Position numbers and translations under genes: made by a program
The notes under the pieces: generated by a model
Database searches by the model: none
Told to the model about the DNA's origin: nothing
What the model saw: the letters and a program-made list of their open reading frames with translations, nothing else
Shown: piece by piece, positions 23,616 through 37,700 of the stretch
Layout of the letters: each line of letters begins with the position of its first letter
How positions within the stretch are numbered: the first letter of the stretch is position 1
DNA from: Rhynchonema sp. JSB1_4
Taxonomy: Eukaryota > Nematoda > Chromadorea > Monhysterida > Xyalidae
Assembly: GCA_030248065.1 (NCBI GenBank)
Contig: JASAMV010006365.1
Span: 24,596-88,595 of the forward strand
Direction of reading: 5' to 3'
DNA: 64,000 bases

Positions 23616-25744
23616 ACGCCCCGTATGCATATGGATATTTTTTCGTGATTGGATTCCTCTGATGTCTGCATTATGAAAGTTTCCACACCGAAAGTATGTA
23701 TTGATTGGTCGCATTGCCAATTCTTGCCATCCCCCAACCTTGTTTTTGTCACATGAGTTGCTGTCAATGATGCGTTTGTTTCCATGTCGCACGTGCACTT
23801 TCCATTAAATTCTTGCGCTTTTGCGGACAACAAGACGTTGCATATCCCTTTTGTGACATTACACTGACATCAAATACGTAAGCAAATAGACTGGAGACGT
23901 GGAATGCAACTGAAAACCGTACACACACAAGTATGTATATTGGAAACAAGAACTGCCTTATTTGGTTTTGTGTTCAGTTTGTAAAAGGAAACTACTGTTT
24001 TGGATGTTTCGTTATAAAGGTATAGTATTTCCTTTTTATACAATTCAAAGGAAACAAACAATCCCACGTTACAAGCCAACTCCAGTTTGGGGTCGAGATG
24101 TCAGGAAACCAATGAAAGAGATTAAGAATGTGTCCTTGTTAATTCAAGCACAACACTCGTCAGCAGCAAACATAGTGAAATGTTTCATTGACATGCTGGC
24201 AGCACACACGCACAAAGCTCACAGTGAGCATGTGAAACATTGTTGTTAGATTCCAGGCAAACATTGACACGTTTTTTGCCAGCTGCTTTATTGAGTCGAA
24301 ATTGTAATCTCGACCTCAACTAGAAGTTCAGTTTTAACACGGGCCCGCTTGTTTCCTTGGACTAAGAAAAACAGGAAACACTATACCCAAACCTGGTTTT
24401 GTTTGTCGATAAGCAGCGATCAGCATGGGTCTCGCAACGATCTCGTTTGCGGTGGGTTACGGTATTCGGGGGCTGAGTGACAACCTCCCGTAGACTGCCT
24501 TTACGTTACGTGGAATGCCAAATAAGTCCCCTGGAATTACTCTCCAGTGAGGAACATTAAGCCCACATCTATGGTGATTTTCAGGGATGTTTCATATGCT
24601 TATCATGGCGAGGGCTCACCTGGGAAATTATTTTTCTGAAATCTCGTATCCGATGTGTGTCCCAAATAGCCCCAAGGGTCTTATTTGGCATTCTCCGGTC
24701 GTTGTTCTTTTGTCGTTGTTGGTTGTTCATTTGGAAACCAGCAAAATCAAAACAGTGTGCTCCCCCAACTTCTGGGCATTGACACAGATGAGCGTTTCTG
24801 TTTCTGGTCCTGTGTTTTGCCTGCGTTCGTTGATCTTGGATGTTTTTGATGTGTCACCCCTTCCCAACAAAACAAATGCCCGTCGCCATGGACTACCATA
24901 CTGCAGAAACTAACACCAAAAAATTTCGAAATTTCGCACTGCACACGTCAGCATACAACACCAAAAGCGGTTGTCTCGTTCCTCTCTCCGTGTGCGCACA
25001 TTGTATTTTATGGACGGATGGGACAATACAGCGGGAGAAAAACTGTCGCAGGTTCTGGTTTTTATGAGGCCTGCGCTTATCTTTGACTTCTCCCAGCAAA
25101 CACCAACGCAGCCGCGGTTTTTGGAAAACCCGCTGTTTTTTGTCGCCTGCTGTTTTGTCCACTCACATCTCTCTCGCAAGAGCGCACACAACTTGCATCC
25201 GTCTGGGTTGGTGTGGCTGGAGGCTGGATGTTATAGGCAGCAGCAGCACAGTATTCCGTTCCCTCCTTGTTGTGAAGGGATCAGTTGTGTTCCTTTTGAA
25301 CATTTGCTGTGCTATGCCCGCTCTGCCTGCCCCTTTTCTGTATGTTTTATGCGTGTGTGTGTTTGATTCCGTTGGTCATGTGCTATGCTGGACTCTGAGA
25401 TGGGCACATTTGCATATTTTGCTGTTCCTTGCTTGTTTGTATTTGATCCGTGATTTATTTTGTGCTGGCTGGGTTGGGTTTTTTGGATCACGGCAAAGGA
25501 TTGGCGATAAAAGCATTTTATGCAGAAAAAAGTGTTTTGCATTCACAGCAGTGCAAACATGTTTTTTTGCCGTGAAACTCGCATTGATCTTTTGTTAAAT
25601 TCTGTTTGCAGGATAAAAGCGCCAAAATGTGAAGCAAGTCGAAATCAACGGAAGCGCTGGCGCTGACAACATCATCCGAATATCATCGAGAGGTAAAAAT
25701 GTGACACGAAAATCAAGAATAACAACACAAGATCAACATAAAAA
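23616..25744. other. Intergenic region before RdRP gene
   Basis: No coding exon recognised. An acceptor-like tctgtttgcag at 25611 followed by stop-containing sequence suggests a 5' UTR intron of the RdRP gene. The rest is T-rich with chance reading frames. Confidence 0.4.
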
Positions 25745-28700
25745 ATGGTTCCAACAAAGTCGACGGTACGAGCAGTGAACTTCGCCAGTTCAGACCCCGC
25801 CCCCCTGCCTCTACTACCACCATTCAGCTTGTTGCATCAACCACCCAGCCTGTCTGCCCTGTCCCTCAATGAAACATCACCGGATAAGGAAGAGTCCCAA
25901 AAGGCGGCCATCGCCAGTCTTCGGTTCGTGGTCCAGTTTGGCAGCCAGGTGCGCACTGAAGAGAAGATCATGGGATTGATCAAAAAACTGGCGCAGGTTC
26001 GCGAACTGAGAACAGTTTTTTTTATGAATTCCATTCTTTCAGTTTAGCCATGGGGTCCCTGTTTAAATTGACCTGTGGGCTGTGCTGTGTGGCATCCATT
26101 GATGTTTCATAGCTTGAAGCTTGGTTTAGTTGAACCTTACCGAACCACCGAGAAGCAACAGTATGAAGATGAAGTGCGGTGGTTTCAAATTCAAAAAAAC
26201 CGAAACCAGTGCCACTGTCAAGTTGCTTCTGTTTCCAAACGTGAAGAACTGTTCCGATTAGGCCCAGATAGGGTTTGGCTTGTCCAAATGGGATGTGTGG
26301 GCTTTATGCGGAAACAGGTCAATTTATTCCCGTCTCCAGAATAGTCAAATGTGCGCGACGGCCATGACCGGGTCATCGGCCGAATACTACCGTCCCGGTC
26401 TGCGACTGGTCAGCGGCACTTTGGAGCCGATCCCATCTTTAAACACACCGAATGCGCACAAAGTGATGGCTGTGACGGCGCAGTATTTCATCAGCGATTT
26501 CGTTGCCAAACTCGGCCGCAACGCGCAGCTGCGATTTGTCAACCCGAATTCGTTGGCGTTTCAATGTCGCGCCACGTTGGTTACGGTTATGGGACATTTT
26601 TTGCTAGTTTTTGAAATAAATGTTCCATTCACGCACGCTGAATACGGTGCATTCGGCCTTTTTCACTAGACTGCATAGACTGCATTGACTGCATAGACTG
26701 CATCACACGCATTTGATAGAATGCAGATTTTCCACAGTAACCCGGCTGGAAGCTTGAAAATTACAGGGTTGCTGTTATGCATGTTTGCGTGTATTAACTT
26801 TGCGTAAACACCCCTTTTTTGCACGAAAATACCTCATTCTACAGTAACCCAATGCAGTCTAGTCATGGTTTTGAAAATTTTCAATCGCGTGTATTATCTT
26901 TGAATTAGACTGCATTTCCATGCAGTCAATGCAGTCAAGTCATGTTTTTGTTTTTTAAAATGGGTTATGGTATATGCATTTCGTGTGTTATTGCCGTGTG
27001 CGCAAATTACAACGTACAAATTAATAAATATCACGGCACATCACAGTTAAGGCGGAAATTCATGGTAATTCAGACATCACGTAAAACCGTGGGTTAAAAT
27101 AAAGTAATTTGATTGAAATCGTTTGCACATTTATATGACGAGGTTCGATTTGATCAGAAAATGTGATTCTATGCAGAAGGAAGAGGTGCAACGAACAACA
27201 TAAGAAATCTTTAGAAATCTGGAAGAAAGTCCATCACAAAGAAATGAAAGATAGACGACCTTATGCTCAATAGAATATAATACAGTGCAAAAGAGCAAAA
27301 GAGCAAGCGCGGAAAAAACACTGTACTGAATGACAATAACAGTGATTAAAATGTTGAAAAAATATTTGCAGCATAAACCAATCTGTGTTAGTCACTGAGC
27401 AGTGTCCGATTGTTGTTGGGGAGGCTCATACGTCGGCAACAGGCGGACTTCGAGACCGAGGAATTTGTACATATCGAGCAGTAGCGCTTGTTTTTGCGGG
27501 CCGATTTAACGATCACACATACACACGCGTGACGACGGTGTTTCATGATTATGACACGACTGTACTAACATTCAGTGCTGCGTTGAGCCACTGGTGAATG
27601 ATGTTGCAAGAATAATGTTTATTATTTGAGATGGCGGTTGGTTATGCGCTGGCGTCCGCATTTTAGTGAACGTTTCTCTGTGTTCGTGTGTGCTTGTAAA
27701 AGTCTGTATCAATCCCTGTCTTTGCTGCGCAAGCAGATAACCTGCTGACTCACACACATTTCCATCTTCTGTGGACCAAAGACACACATATGCAAACTGC
27801 AAAAACAGCAACAAAACGCCTACAGTCTTCCCGTTTTATGGTGACATGATCAGAACGACCCATTCTATGACACTATAGGAATAGTGCTATTTACCTGCCT
27901 AGCGGCACATTGGAGACAAACAACACGCGTTGCAAAATATGAAGCTGCACTGTCGGATGCACCACTATAAAGAGGGACGACTGTGCAAAACGGTGTTACA
28001 CCCACATGGAAACCACATGCGTTTTTGGATGAGAACCAAATGATATAAAATATATATCATGCGGTGCAAAGTATGAATATATACACATAGATGACCTGAA
28101 CTGTACTGCTGTATTGTTGGTTGGTGCTTGGGCGCGTTTACCTCCAAATTGTGTTTTTACGAGTTGGGTTTTGCCAACATTTAACACATACAGTAACCCA
28201 ATTAGACTGCATAGACTGCATTTGCTACAGTATACCCAAATCATTATGACTAGACTGCATTGACTGCATTGTCCACTTAAACAGACCCTGTATCAATGCA
28301 GTCTATCTGGTCAATGCAGTCTATGCAGTCTAGGGAAAAAGGCCTGCATTCGGCCGCTCTCCGCTGGTATTGATATTAGGGAGCGGCCTAATTGACAAAA
28401 TTCGCTAATGTCTACGAAAACTCCGACGCCCTCATGTTTTACTGAACCGGTATTTCACACGACACGGTCGATATTACGATATCCTTCGTTCAGTCTCGCC
28501 AGTGTCAATCACAGTATGACGTTTGTTATTCTTCGTTGCAGTCCCATCCACGTGCTCGACCTTGATTCCAAGGTGTACGTGTGTCCGAACATCGAGGCGT
28601 CTGCAATTCGATTCGGTGCGCTTGATTGGCAGGGTGGCACGAATGAGCAACACGTCGACACCGCGCACTACTTTCAACTGGGTACGGTTATTTTTTCGTG

Positions 28701-31700
28701 GATATTTACCTATATTCTTTTTGAAATCTTTTTTTCACATGAGTCTAAGAAATCAAAACATTTTATCACACGCGTTAAGTCACCTAATCAATCAGGCTCT
28801 GTTCTGTGGCAGTAGTGTAGTTCCTGGTCCGGCGCGGCGGTTGGTGTACCTGCCCCTTTTTTCCGTGCGGCGGTTAGTGACCTCCCTGGGGGGAAAGGGG
28901 GAGACCCAAATTCAGGAAAAAGTCACCTTTTGAGGTAGAAAATTTCACCGATTTTTGCCCCTTTTTGGAAAAAATTCTCCATAAAAAGGGTATTTTGGCG
29001 ACTTTTGACATCATTGACCCATCTAAGGCCTAAAAATGCCCATTTTAGGCCTAAAATGCCGATTTTAGGCAGTTCGCGGCGGTTAGTGTACGTTAGTTTA
29101 GGGGACTCCCCTTCCCCCAAGCACTGTAGTGGCTGGGGGGGACGGGGGGGATTCCCCCCTAAGGGGTATCTATCTCGAGTCAACCCTTAGGGGGGGATGG
29201 GGGGAAGGGTATCTATCTCGAGCCAACCCCAAAGGGTATCTCGAGTAAGTAGGTTTATGGTTTTCAAAGGCAAAAATAGGTGTTTTTCGACCTCGGGACC
29301 CCCAAAAATCGCGCGCTCCGCGCGCAGACACCCAAAATTGGTCATTTTAGGCCAACTTTCGGCAAAAATGTCAAAAAGTACCCATTTTTAGGCCAATTTT
29401 GCAGTAAAATTGCATGCAAAAAACGGCCTTTTTTCGCCTTTTGACGGACCATAGGGGTATCTTGGGTAGCCTATGGGGGTATCTCGAGTAAGTCCGAAAC
29501 CTTCCCCCCCTAGGGTATCTTGGGTCGATTGGCCTGCCACCACACTGCCCCCAAGAACTACACTGTGTGGCAGTAAAAGGACCCTGCTGGTGCACATGTA
29601 AGCATGCGACCTGATAGGCTGATGTTTCACATTCAACAAATACTGGTATCTTGGCAGTCTTGTATTGTGACTGGCGATTTTTATGCGTTTGGACCAACTT
29701 GCGCTCGCGGCGCCTTCAAAGGTCAATTGGGCGAAAATGGTTCATACCGACGACGAGGCGTTGCACCTCGCACCGCGCGCCCGTCTGTGTGAAAACAGGC
29801 GCCGAAACAGCCAAATCACGTGTGCGCACAGATTTTACTCCACGTTTTGACAAAAAAGCTGATAAGTATACAAATAAGGTTCATACATACGTTTCAGTCA
29901 GTTCCCATTTCATTCAACTGCACATTCTGTAGGTTCACGTGAGCTTGACTCGATCGGTGTGTACTTCGAACACGACGAGGGTCGTTTGTACATGGTGATT
30001 CGCAATCGATATCTGATGAAACTCGAAGTCAAATACGAAAACGTTCGCAAAATCGTCGCCGATCCGACCGGCGGACGAATGTTGGTGCACATCAGCGCGC
30101 CTGTCAGGGTCGGTTGTTTGTTTTGTTGAAACAATCTTTGGTTTGTTTTTTTTTGTGAAAGAAAATGTCCGATTTCATCGCATGTCAAACTTGGTGATCG
30201 AATCAGGTCTCCGTTGGTCCCGCGGGACTTTCGCATTGAAAAGCATTTGTTTTGATCAGGGTACGTATTCGATCTCATGCCCAAATCTAAAACCAAACCA
30301 AATCTATCAACAGCATGTTCTGAAGAAAAAACGTGCGGTACCTTTTCAGATCTGGATCAGCAACGACAGCGAATTCGACCAGCGGACCGTTCGAAAACGC
30401 ACGCCGCCGATCATCAACAACGGCAACTACCCACAAAACCGACGATGTTTCATCAACAGTACATATAATGGTCAGCAAGAGCAAGACGAAGTGCGCACAT
30501 TCGCGAAACAATGGAACGAATTGACGTGGCGTCGGACGTATGTGCCGCCGGGCGTCTGTCGATGTCCGGGTGTCACGAACAAAGGTGTGTGATACATCAG
30601 CATGTAATGTAACGATTTTGGTAAAGGCAATCTAGCCGCTGATGTCACCGCCGCGAAATCTACAGTATACCAGAGGCTGAGATGTTCCACCGCTTCTCGG
30701 CTTAGACATGAAGCGATATTTACGTTGTTCGATGTTTCAGGCTGCTTTTCAGCCACGCGGCTGAGCTGAGTGCTCTATACTCAGCTCTCTGGAGGTACAA
30801 TTTTACAACACAGGGAATTTTTCTTTGGGCCACAGTTTGAGATAGAGTTGCTCCACTAATTTCGACCAGCGTAAAAGATGTTCATTAGCTGTAGAGGAAT
30901 AACTTTTACGCTGGTCAAAGATCAGTGGAACAACTCTATCTCAAACTGTGGCCCAAAGAAAAATTCCCTGTGTTATAAAATTGTACCTCTTTAGGCACAT
31001 TCGGCTTGCACAGCACTCAGCTGCGTGGCATGAAACATTGAACTAAAGAAAAATCGCTTCATGTATTAGTCGAAAAACGGTCTATTGGCTCAGGCTCTGG
31101 TATACTGTAGATTTCGCGGCGGTGACATCAGCGGCTGGATTGCCTATAGCTGACGATGGAGACTTGGTAAAATACGTTCCCATCGTCTTCCATATGGAGC
31201 CACCCACCCCTTCCCCCTAACAGAGTCCCGGGGTAAAACAACGATCGAAGCAAAACCGTCTATTTTGCACCTTTTCCGAATAGACCCTCAGGGCTTCATA
31301 TGGAGTGCTCCGGTCATGGTAGAATTGGCATTTGCCATGTGCAACCTCCGGGGCTTCGTGGAAACAATTGGGAAATCAGAGGGGCCTTGCGGTATTAAAG
31401 TTGAATTTTATTAAAGAATAAGTTAAAAACATGCACCCTGATGTTTCAGGGTCGTGTCCGCTGTGCGCCCGTCGGTGGTCCGATATTTCGGTGTTCGAAA
31501 TTCAAATGCAGCAGAAGGGAAATTATGTGATTGGTGATGTTTCGTCATCAACGAATACTGAGTTGCAAGACAGCGGATTTGAATTTGATGGGGTTGGTTG
31601 TCGAGCTGCCTGTTTATGAAATACGTAATGCCGACACTATATGAATTGACACCGCGTTTTATCCGCCTTTGCGCACTGTTTTTTTTCACAACCGTGCGAC

Positions 31701-34700
31701 GTAGTGCCAGGGCATCGTCAGTTCGAATGCGCTGTGTATGGAATTTGAATCCTACGATGTACATGTAAAGGTAAAGGCGTTCCGCAGAATTTAGGCTCCG
31801 CGATGGACCTACCAACAACCCGTTGCCGGTGACTCTAATGGGTAGGTGCCTGTTACCCGCAGCAATTGCTGCTTCCCATTTACCGACCCTTCTCAGGGAT
31901 GGAAGGCTGGGTTGACCCACGACACCACTTTGATGTTGCTCCGTCCGCTGGGGGTTGATCCCAGAACTAACCAGGCCAAACACTGCTTAGCCTGCCAGAT
32001 CGGACGGTGTACACACGAGCAAACGTGGTATGGGTGTAACAACTATCATTGTTATCATGCCCATCGACATCGCCGTGGATAAATGATTCGCACCAAAAGT
32101 TGTTTGTGACCCAACTGAAGTCGCTCCTTTTTCTCTATTTCAGACTAAATCACCCACTCTCGCATCTGTCATGTACACTTTGTGCGGTCGCCTACACGCA
32201 CTTATGCCGCGCGTCATGCACTTTGGTCAAGTGTCGTCCAACAGCAAAGCTGCCGATCGTTGGTTTTTCTTTTCTTTTTGTTTTTTTTTGCCGTAAACAA
32301 TCTGTCTTGCTCGGTTAATTGAGCTTTCTTTTGTATAAAGGATGTGATAAGCGATGTGCTGATGTTGCTAATTTTGGCCGGCGTAAAATATGTTCACTTT
32401 AGTTCCGTGTGAACACGCTGGTCCAAATTGGGGACATCGCCAAATTTCAAAATATATCTCTTTGCATAAAAAGTCGCATGATGAAGGCAGATAGCATCCA
32501 ATCATAAAGTTCGATAGTCTGGCTACTATACTTCTGCCAACAATCATAGTCGCCTAACGTTTCATTTCAGCCCACAAAATTCGCAGCTTCCTAATTGTAT
32601 TTCGTTTGCACAGGTGCCATTCCGCCCATCTACGCATCAATCACAGGTGATCCGGTACCGAATTTTGTGTCGGGAGCGATGCATCTGAAGAGTGTCTCGT
32701 CGATTGACCAAGTGTCCGGCCGTTTGGTCTACGCTGTTGAGGTCACCAAAGACTAGCTTCAGCTTGTTTTTCAGTGCGCCCGCTGTAAAAATGAACTATC
32801 TTTGAATAAGTTTACTTTGACATTTATATGTTTTTAGTTGAGCAGTAAAATCTGCTCGAGGTCCTTTTTGGGAGTCAATTGGCCAGAGGTGTTCGCACCG
32901 ACGAGGCCTGGCACCTCGCCCGTCTGTGAAAACAGGCCGAAACGGGCAAAACTCACTGCTGTTATCATATGACATTTCAGGCATTACTATCGCGTGGTGG
33001 TTGTATGTCCGGAATGCTGTCGGAAGCGAGGCCCAATGCGTGGCTCAGTTGGTTGGCGCATGTTACAAGACTCTATCACGCCAGCATTGATGGTTAGCTG
33101 ATGTTTCATCCGTTTTAAATTAAAATTTAAGTCTGAATTCAAAAGGTGATATGCGCCAAAGGGCACTAGCATCGATGGTCTCCACATTTCTCTTAAAAAC
33201 CAATACAAATCAGCATAGGGTCTTGTTGTGCAAATGTTGAAAAGTAACAAACACTTTCCACCTTTTCGAAGTGAAGTGATAAAAATTCTGACTGAAATTT
33301 CAAGTCTACAGGCATGTCGCTGGTGTGCGTCACGCTGGAGCAACTGGTGAACTGCGTTGATGTGCATTACAACGAGTTGTACCTGCCGGATGCATTCCAA
33401 GAATTGTATAGCGCGTTCGCCGAACGAAGGGCCAATGGAGAAGCGATCGATCCAGTTGATATCATATTGAAGGACCCGACTTATGTTCGCGTGGCAAAGG
33501 TATTGTGTGTGTGTGTGTGTGTGTTTATTGATTGGTGATCTTTGGTGTACCAACTTGTGCACCGTGTTGCGCGTTATGCCAATTCAAAAGCATAGTAACA
33601 CTACGCCAACACGAGCCGAGCCCGATTTCGGAGGTGGTAGATTAGAGAAACATTCATACTTGGCTGCTGATTAGGGAAATGTTACACGTTGTAGAATACA
33701 ACGTGGTGCATGATGATTTTCTCTTTCTATTCGTTTTGTAAGCACACCGCCTCCGAAATCGGGCTCGTGTTGGCGTAGTTTGCCTTTGCCGATGCTTGTA
33801 AGGTGCTGCGTATGCACCACCAACGGGCATGATAACAGTGCAGTGACAGTGCATCCGATCATCTATGGCTCTTCGCAACAAACGCAGTGATGTTTTACGA
33901 TCACAAGGTTAATTTGCAATTGTGCTGGAGTCACTACTGTGTGCATTCTCACCGACGATGACCTATTGCACCGACCCGTCAACGTCATAACCCACCATCA
34001 TGTCACTGTTGGCAATGTACCCAACTTGAAATAGTAGGCTAGAGCAGGCATGTGTCCTTGAAATATCAGGCAATCATCACGCCGACGCGTATCAAACTGT
34101 TGCCGTGCGAGATTCTGGCGGGCAATCGGGTACTGCGTGAGTTCGGGCCCGAGCACGCGATGCGGGTCACATTTCGGGACGACGATGGAGAAGAGTTGGG
34201 CAGAAAGGGGGCGCATTTGCAGGAGGCGCCGTTCTCTTGGAAGGATAGAAGCAATGATGACGAACAAGAAGACTGGTGTGTTTAAAATATTCTGCGACTC
34301 TTTGATTTCTGTAGCGACTTTGTGGCACAATTGTTATTGACGGGCATGTTAAGTTGATAATGTGGTATATGCATGACATGACAGTGTTGCTACATGCCTA
34401 TAGTATTTTTCGCATGCCAGTCACAAGTACATATATTTCATAACCGATTTTTTAATGAATCCGTTTAGCCATGCTGTTTCTAATGTGCTTCTATGCTTAG
34501 TCAAACTGTTCTGAATTTCACAGGTTCGCCTTGGTGCGAGCCCGTATCTGTTCGACATTGAAGAACACCCTTCGCATAGCCGGCCGTGACAACGAATTCC
34601 TGGGCTGGTCGAGCTCACAGATGCGCACGCATGGTCTGTTTATCGAATATCTGGCCTTTCATTTCGGTTGATTTCGATTTCGTTTAATTTAGATGGTTTC

Positions 34701-37700
34701 TGTGCAAGCAACAGGAAATAAAAAGCAGACGTTCTGGTCGTGTTTGTAAAAATACACAGCTCAGCGTCCCCTAGCTGGTCAAGAACCTTTACGCTGGTCA
34801 AAGTTAGTGTCACCAATGCACAAACAGACATCATACATGAAAACATGATGCCCGTCCGCGTTGTATTCGGAATCGCAGAACGTTTCGAGATCGCTTAAAA
34901 TCTTCACACCAATTTTTCGTCGTCGGCAGGCTGCTATCTGTTCGCGCGTCATTTCGACGACACCAAACGACGAATGATCAGCGCGCAGACTGTGCTCGAC
35001 AACATTGGATTGTGCGTTAATAGAGACAACAAGTTGACCGTGCCCAAGTACATGAGCAAAATTGGACTCAGTTTCACGCAGTCGCAGGTTGGTCTTGAAC
35101 GGGGATACGAATAAAATGTGGGTATGAAGTTGTCGCGGCTGCATTACCGTTGGCTGCAGCCTTTTTTTCAAAATCTGTTGGCTCAAGGTGAGACTTGAGA
35201 TTTGGCTTTGACTTTTGCTCACAGTTTGGCCGGTAAAAAAGCTTTTTGAGTAATCGTTGTATTTGAACATCAGTTATGCCCCCTTTTTTCCGCCATTGTG
35301 TGTTATTCGTCACACGTTGGAGGAACGGTGAAGCTTTTTGATTCTGACATTGATCTATGACAACGAAGGCTAACACGATGAAACAGTGTCCGAAAATCAG
35401 CAAAAATTACAGCGTCTTGTCACATTTGCTATCATGCCCAATGTGCAAATGACCCTGAGCCTTGCGATAGTCCCCAATGTCACCGAAGACCTACTCTAGT
35501 CTCAAAGAAAAGCAGATTTGTTTCCGAAACCACAAATCACGCTTTTTTCAGCCGGGCATCCAATTATCGACCCGTGATTTCCGCATCGACCCTGACGTGT
35601 TGTCCAGCAACGGTGATTACATCATGTCCGATGGTGTTGGTCGCATTTCGCCTGAATTTGCACGCAGACTCTGTGAAACATCAGGATTGACGGATGTGAG
35701 CGCCATTGCACCGATTAGTGCCTTTCAGGTGGGATATGGTATGTACTTTGAATGTTTCTATTGAATCACACCGGACTGTGACCTGACGCGCCACACAGGG
35801 CCTTCGGATTCATACGGTATTCAGCGCAGATATATCATTTTTGTTTAGCATGTAATTTAGGACTGGAGACTACCACTGTGCAGGAAAAACTAAGCCGCCA
35901 CACGGCTCCACTTTGGATCCGTTTACTCAGCCCACGCTCATCGGCGGAAAAATAGAACTGCACTTTGACAACCAACGAACATGAACCATCTGATAAGCTG
36001 CAAGCTGATGTTTCCCAAAATCCGCTGCTTAAACCAATTTTCCAGTGTTTGCCGCCGATTTCCAGATCCGAATGGAGGGTTTCATCAAAGGCATGCTTAG
36101 CGTCGACCCAACGTTGCCTGATCGTCAGGGTGTGCACGTTGTGTTCCGCGAATCGATGAAAAAATTCGATGCCCCATCGCGATGTCTGCTACCAACCGCA
36201 CGCTACAACCTCGAACACGTCAAGTACAGCATGCCGTGCGCTGTGTATCTGAATAGACCGCTGGTCACCATTGTGGATCAGGTACACCTCTGGGGGTCTG
36301 GCTGGCTCTGGCTTTGTGCAGTAAGGCTAAATCAAGACCAGATATCTTGGACGTGGGCAATTTGTCTAATGGGCATGATAACAATGGTGAAAGATGCCAA
36401 ACATGTGAAGGCTGGTTGGTAAGCCGATAAGGAAAAGAATGACTGTGGATGTTTTAGCGCTGACGATGACCTGGTGCACGTTCAATCTTACGTTACGCGT
36501 TGAGTACGAGTTGACTGAGACCCTTTGGGTTTGGACAGCGTTGGTTGGAGGACAGAAAATAAAATAATAAAATATATCGTAAACGGTCCAGAACGCCGAA
36601 CACCAATCGACACCCGTGCACGCGGGCGTTACGAAACATGTTGTAAACCTGTTGAACGACGAATTGTTGGGCGCCGCCGATCTGTTGCTCGATGACAAGG
36701 CTGCCACGGACGCTCTTGTCACGCGGACGCCTCGACGATTTCAGTACAAACAGATTGCCGATGCTGATGTTTCATTGACTCGGGAGCCGTTCTTTCGCGA
36801 AATGCTGGTCACCATCTACGAACACGACATGCGTGAGTTTCTTCATTGATTGATTTGCTTTATTTGGGCTCTTTGCTGACATCGCAGCGTCTGCTGTTGT
36901 GTTGTGGACTGCCGGTTTAAAAAAGGAGCAAACATTCACAGAGTGTGTATGAAAAAAACTCACTTTTTACCCAAACCAACACTATTTCCCTCCATTTTGC
37001 ACAGATCTACGTCTGCACAAGGCCAAGATCCTGATCCCGATGGACGAGGGTCGCACAATGTACGGCATAATGGACGAATTTGGCGTGCTGAATCAGGGAC
37101 AGGTGTTCGTGCAGTATTCGCTGGATCCGAGTCGGCCCGGACATCGGAATAATTTGAGAATCGTGCACGGTTTGTATGTATGTTTGTTTTCTGGGGTCTC
37201 GTGGCCATCTGGTGCCTTCGCACTGATGATGACCTGGTGCACCGCACGTCTGTGAGCGCTGTCGTCGGTTGTGAACGTGAGGTTTGTAGGTGGCGAAATG
37301 GGAGTACGAGGGATTGTACAAGCGAAATGTGAAATTGACTCAGAACTTCCGCCATGCCCTATCATCAATAGAAACATTGTTTCCTCCATGCAGGTCGCGT
37401 GATGGTGACAAAGAACCCTTGTCTGGTGGCCGGTGACGTGCGCCTTCTGGAGGCTGTCAACTCGACAAAAGCTGTGGCCAAACTGGGTCATCTCTATGAC
37501 GTCATTGTGTTTCCACAGAAAGGTGATGTTTCAAATAAGATAGCTTTGGAACATTGCTGTCGCTCGTGTCAGAATTGGGACAGCATACTATCTTTATAAT
37601 GCAGTTATCCTCTTCATCGGGATATCCTCATTTTAGCCCCCTACGCTTGTTAGTCTGTCATGAGCTTTCTGCGGGTCAGTGTTCTTTATAATCGCGAATT

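Noticed and set aside
28408..28815. 135-codon frame starting with ATG
   Set aside because: Its middle is the RdRP exon 28542-28681; the ends run into introns. It may include a little real sequence upstream of 28542, but that could not be placed in phase.
31423..31983. 186-codon minus-strand frame
   Set aside because: It is mostly the 5S-derived SINE body read through, plus flank; no splice context.
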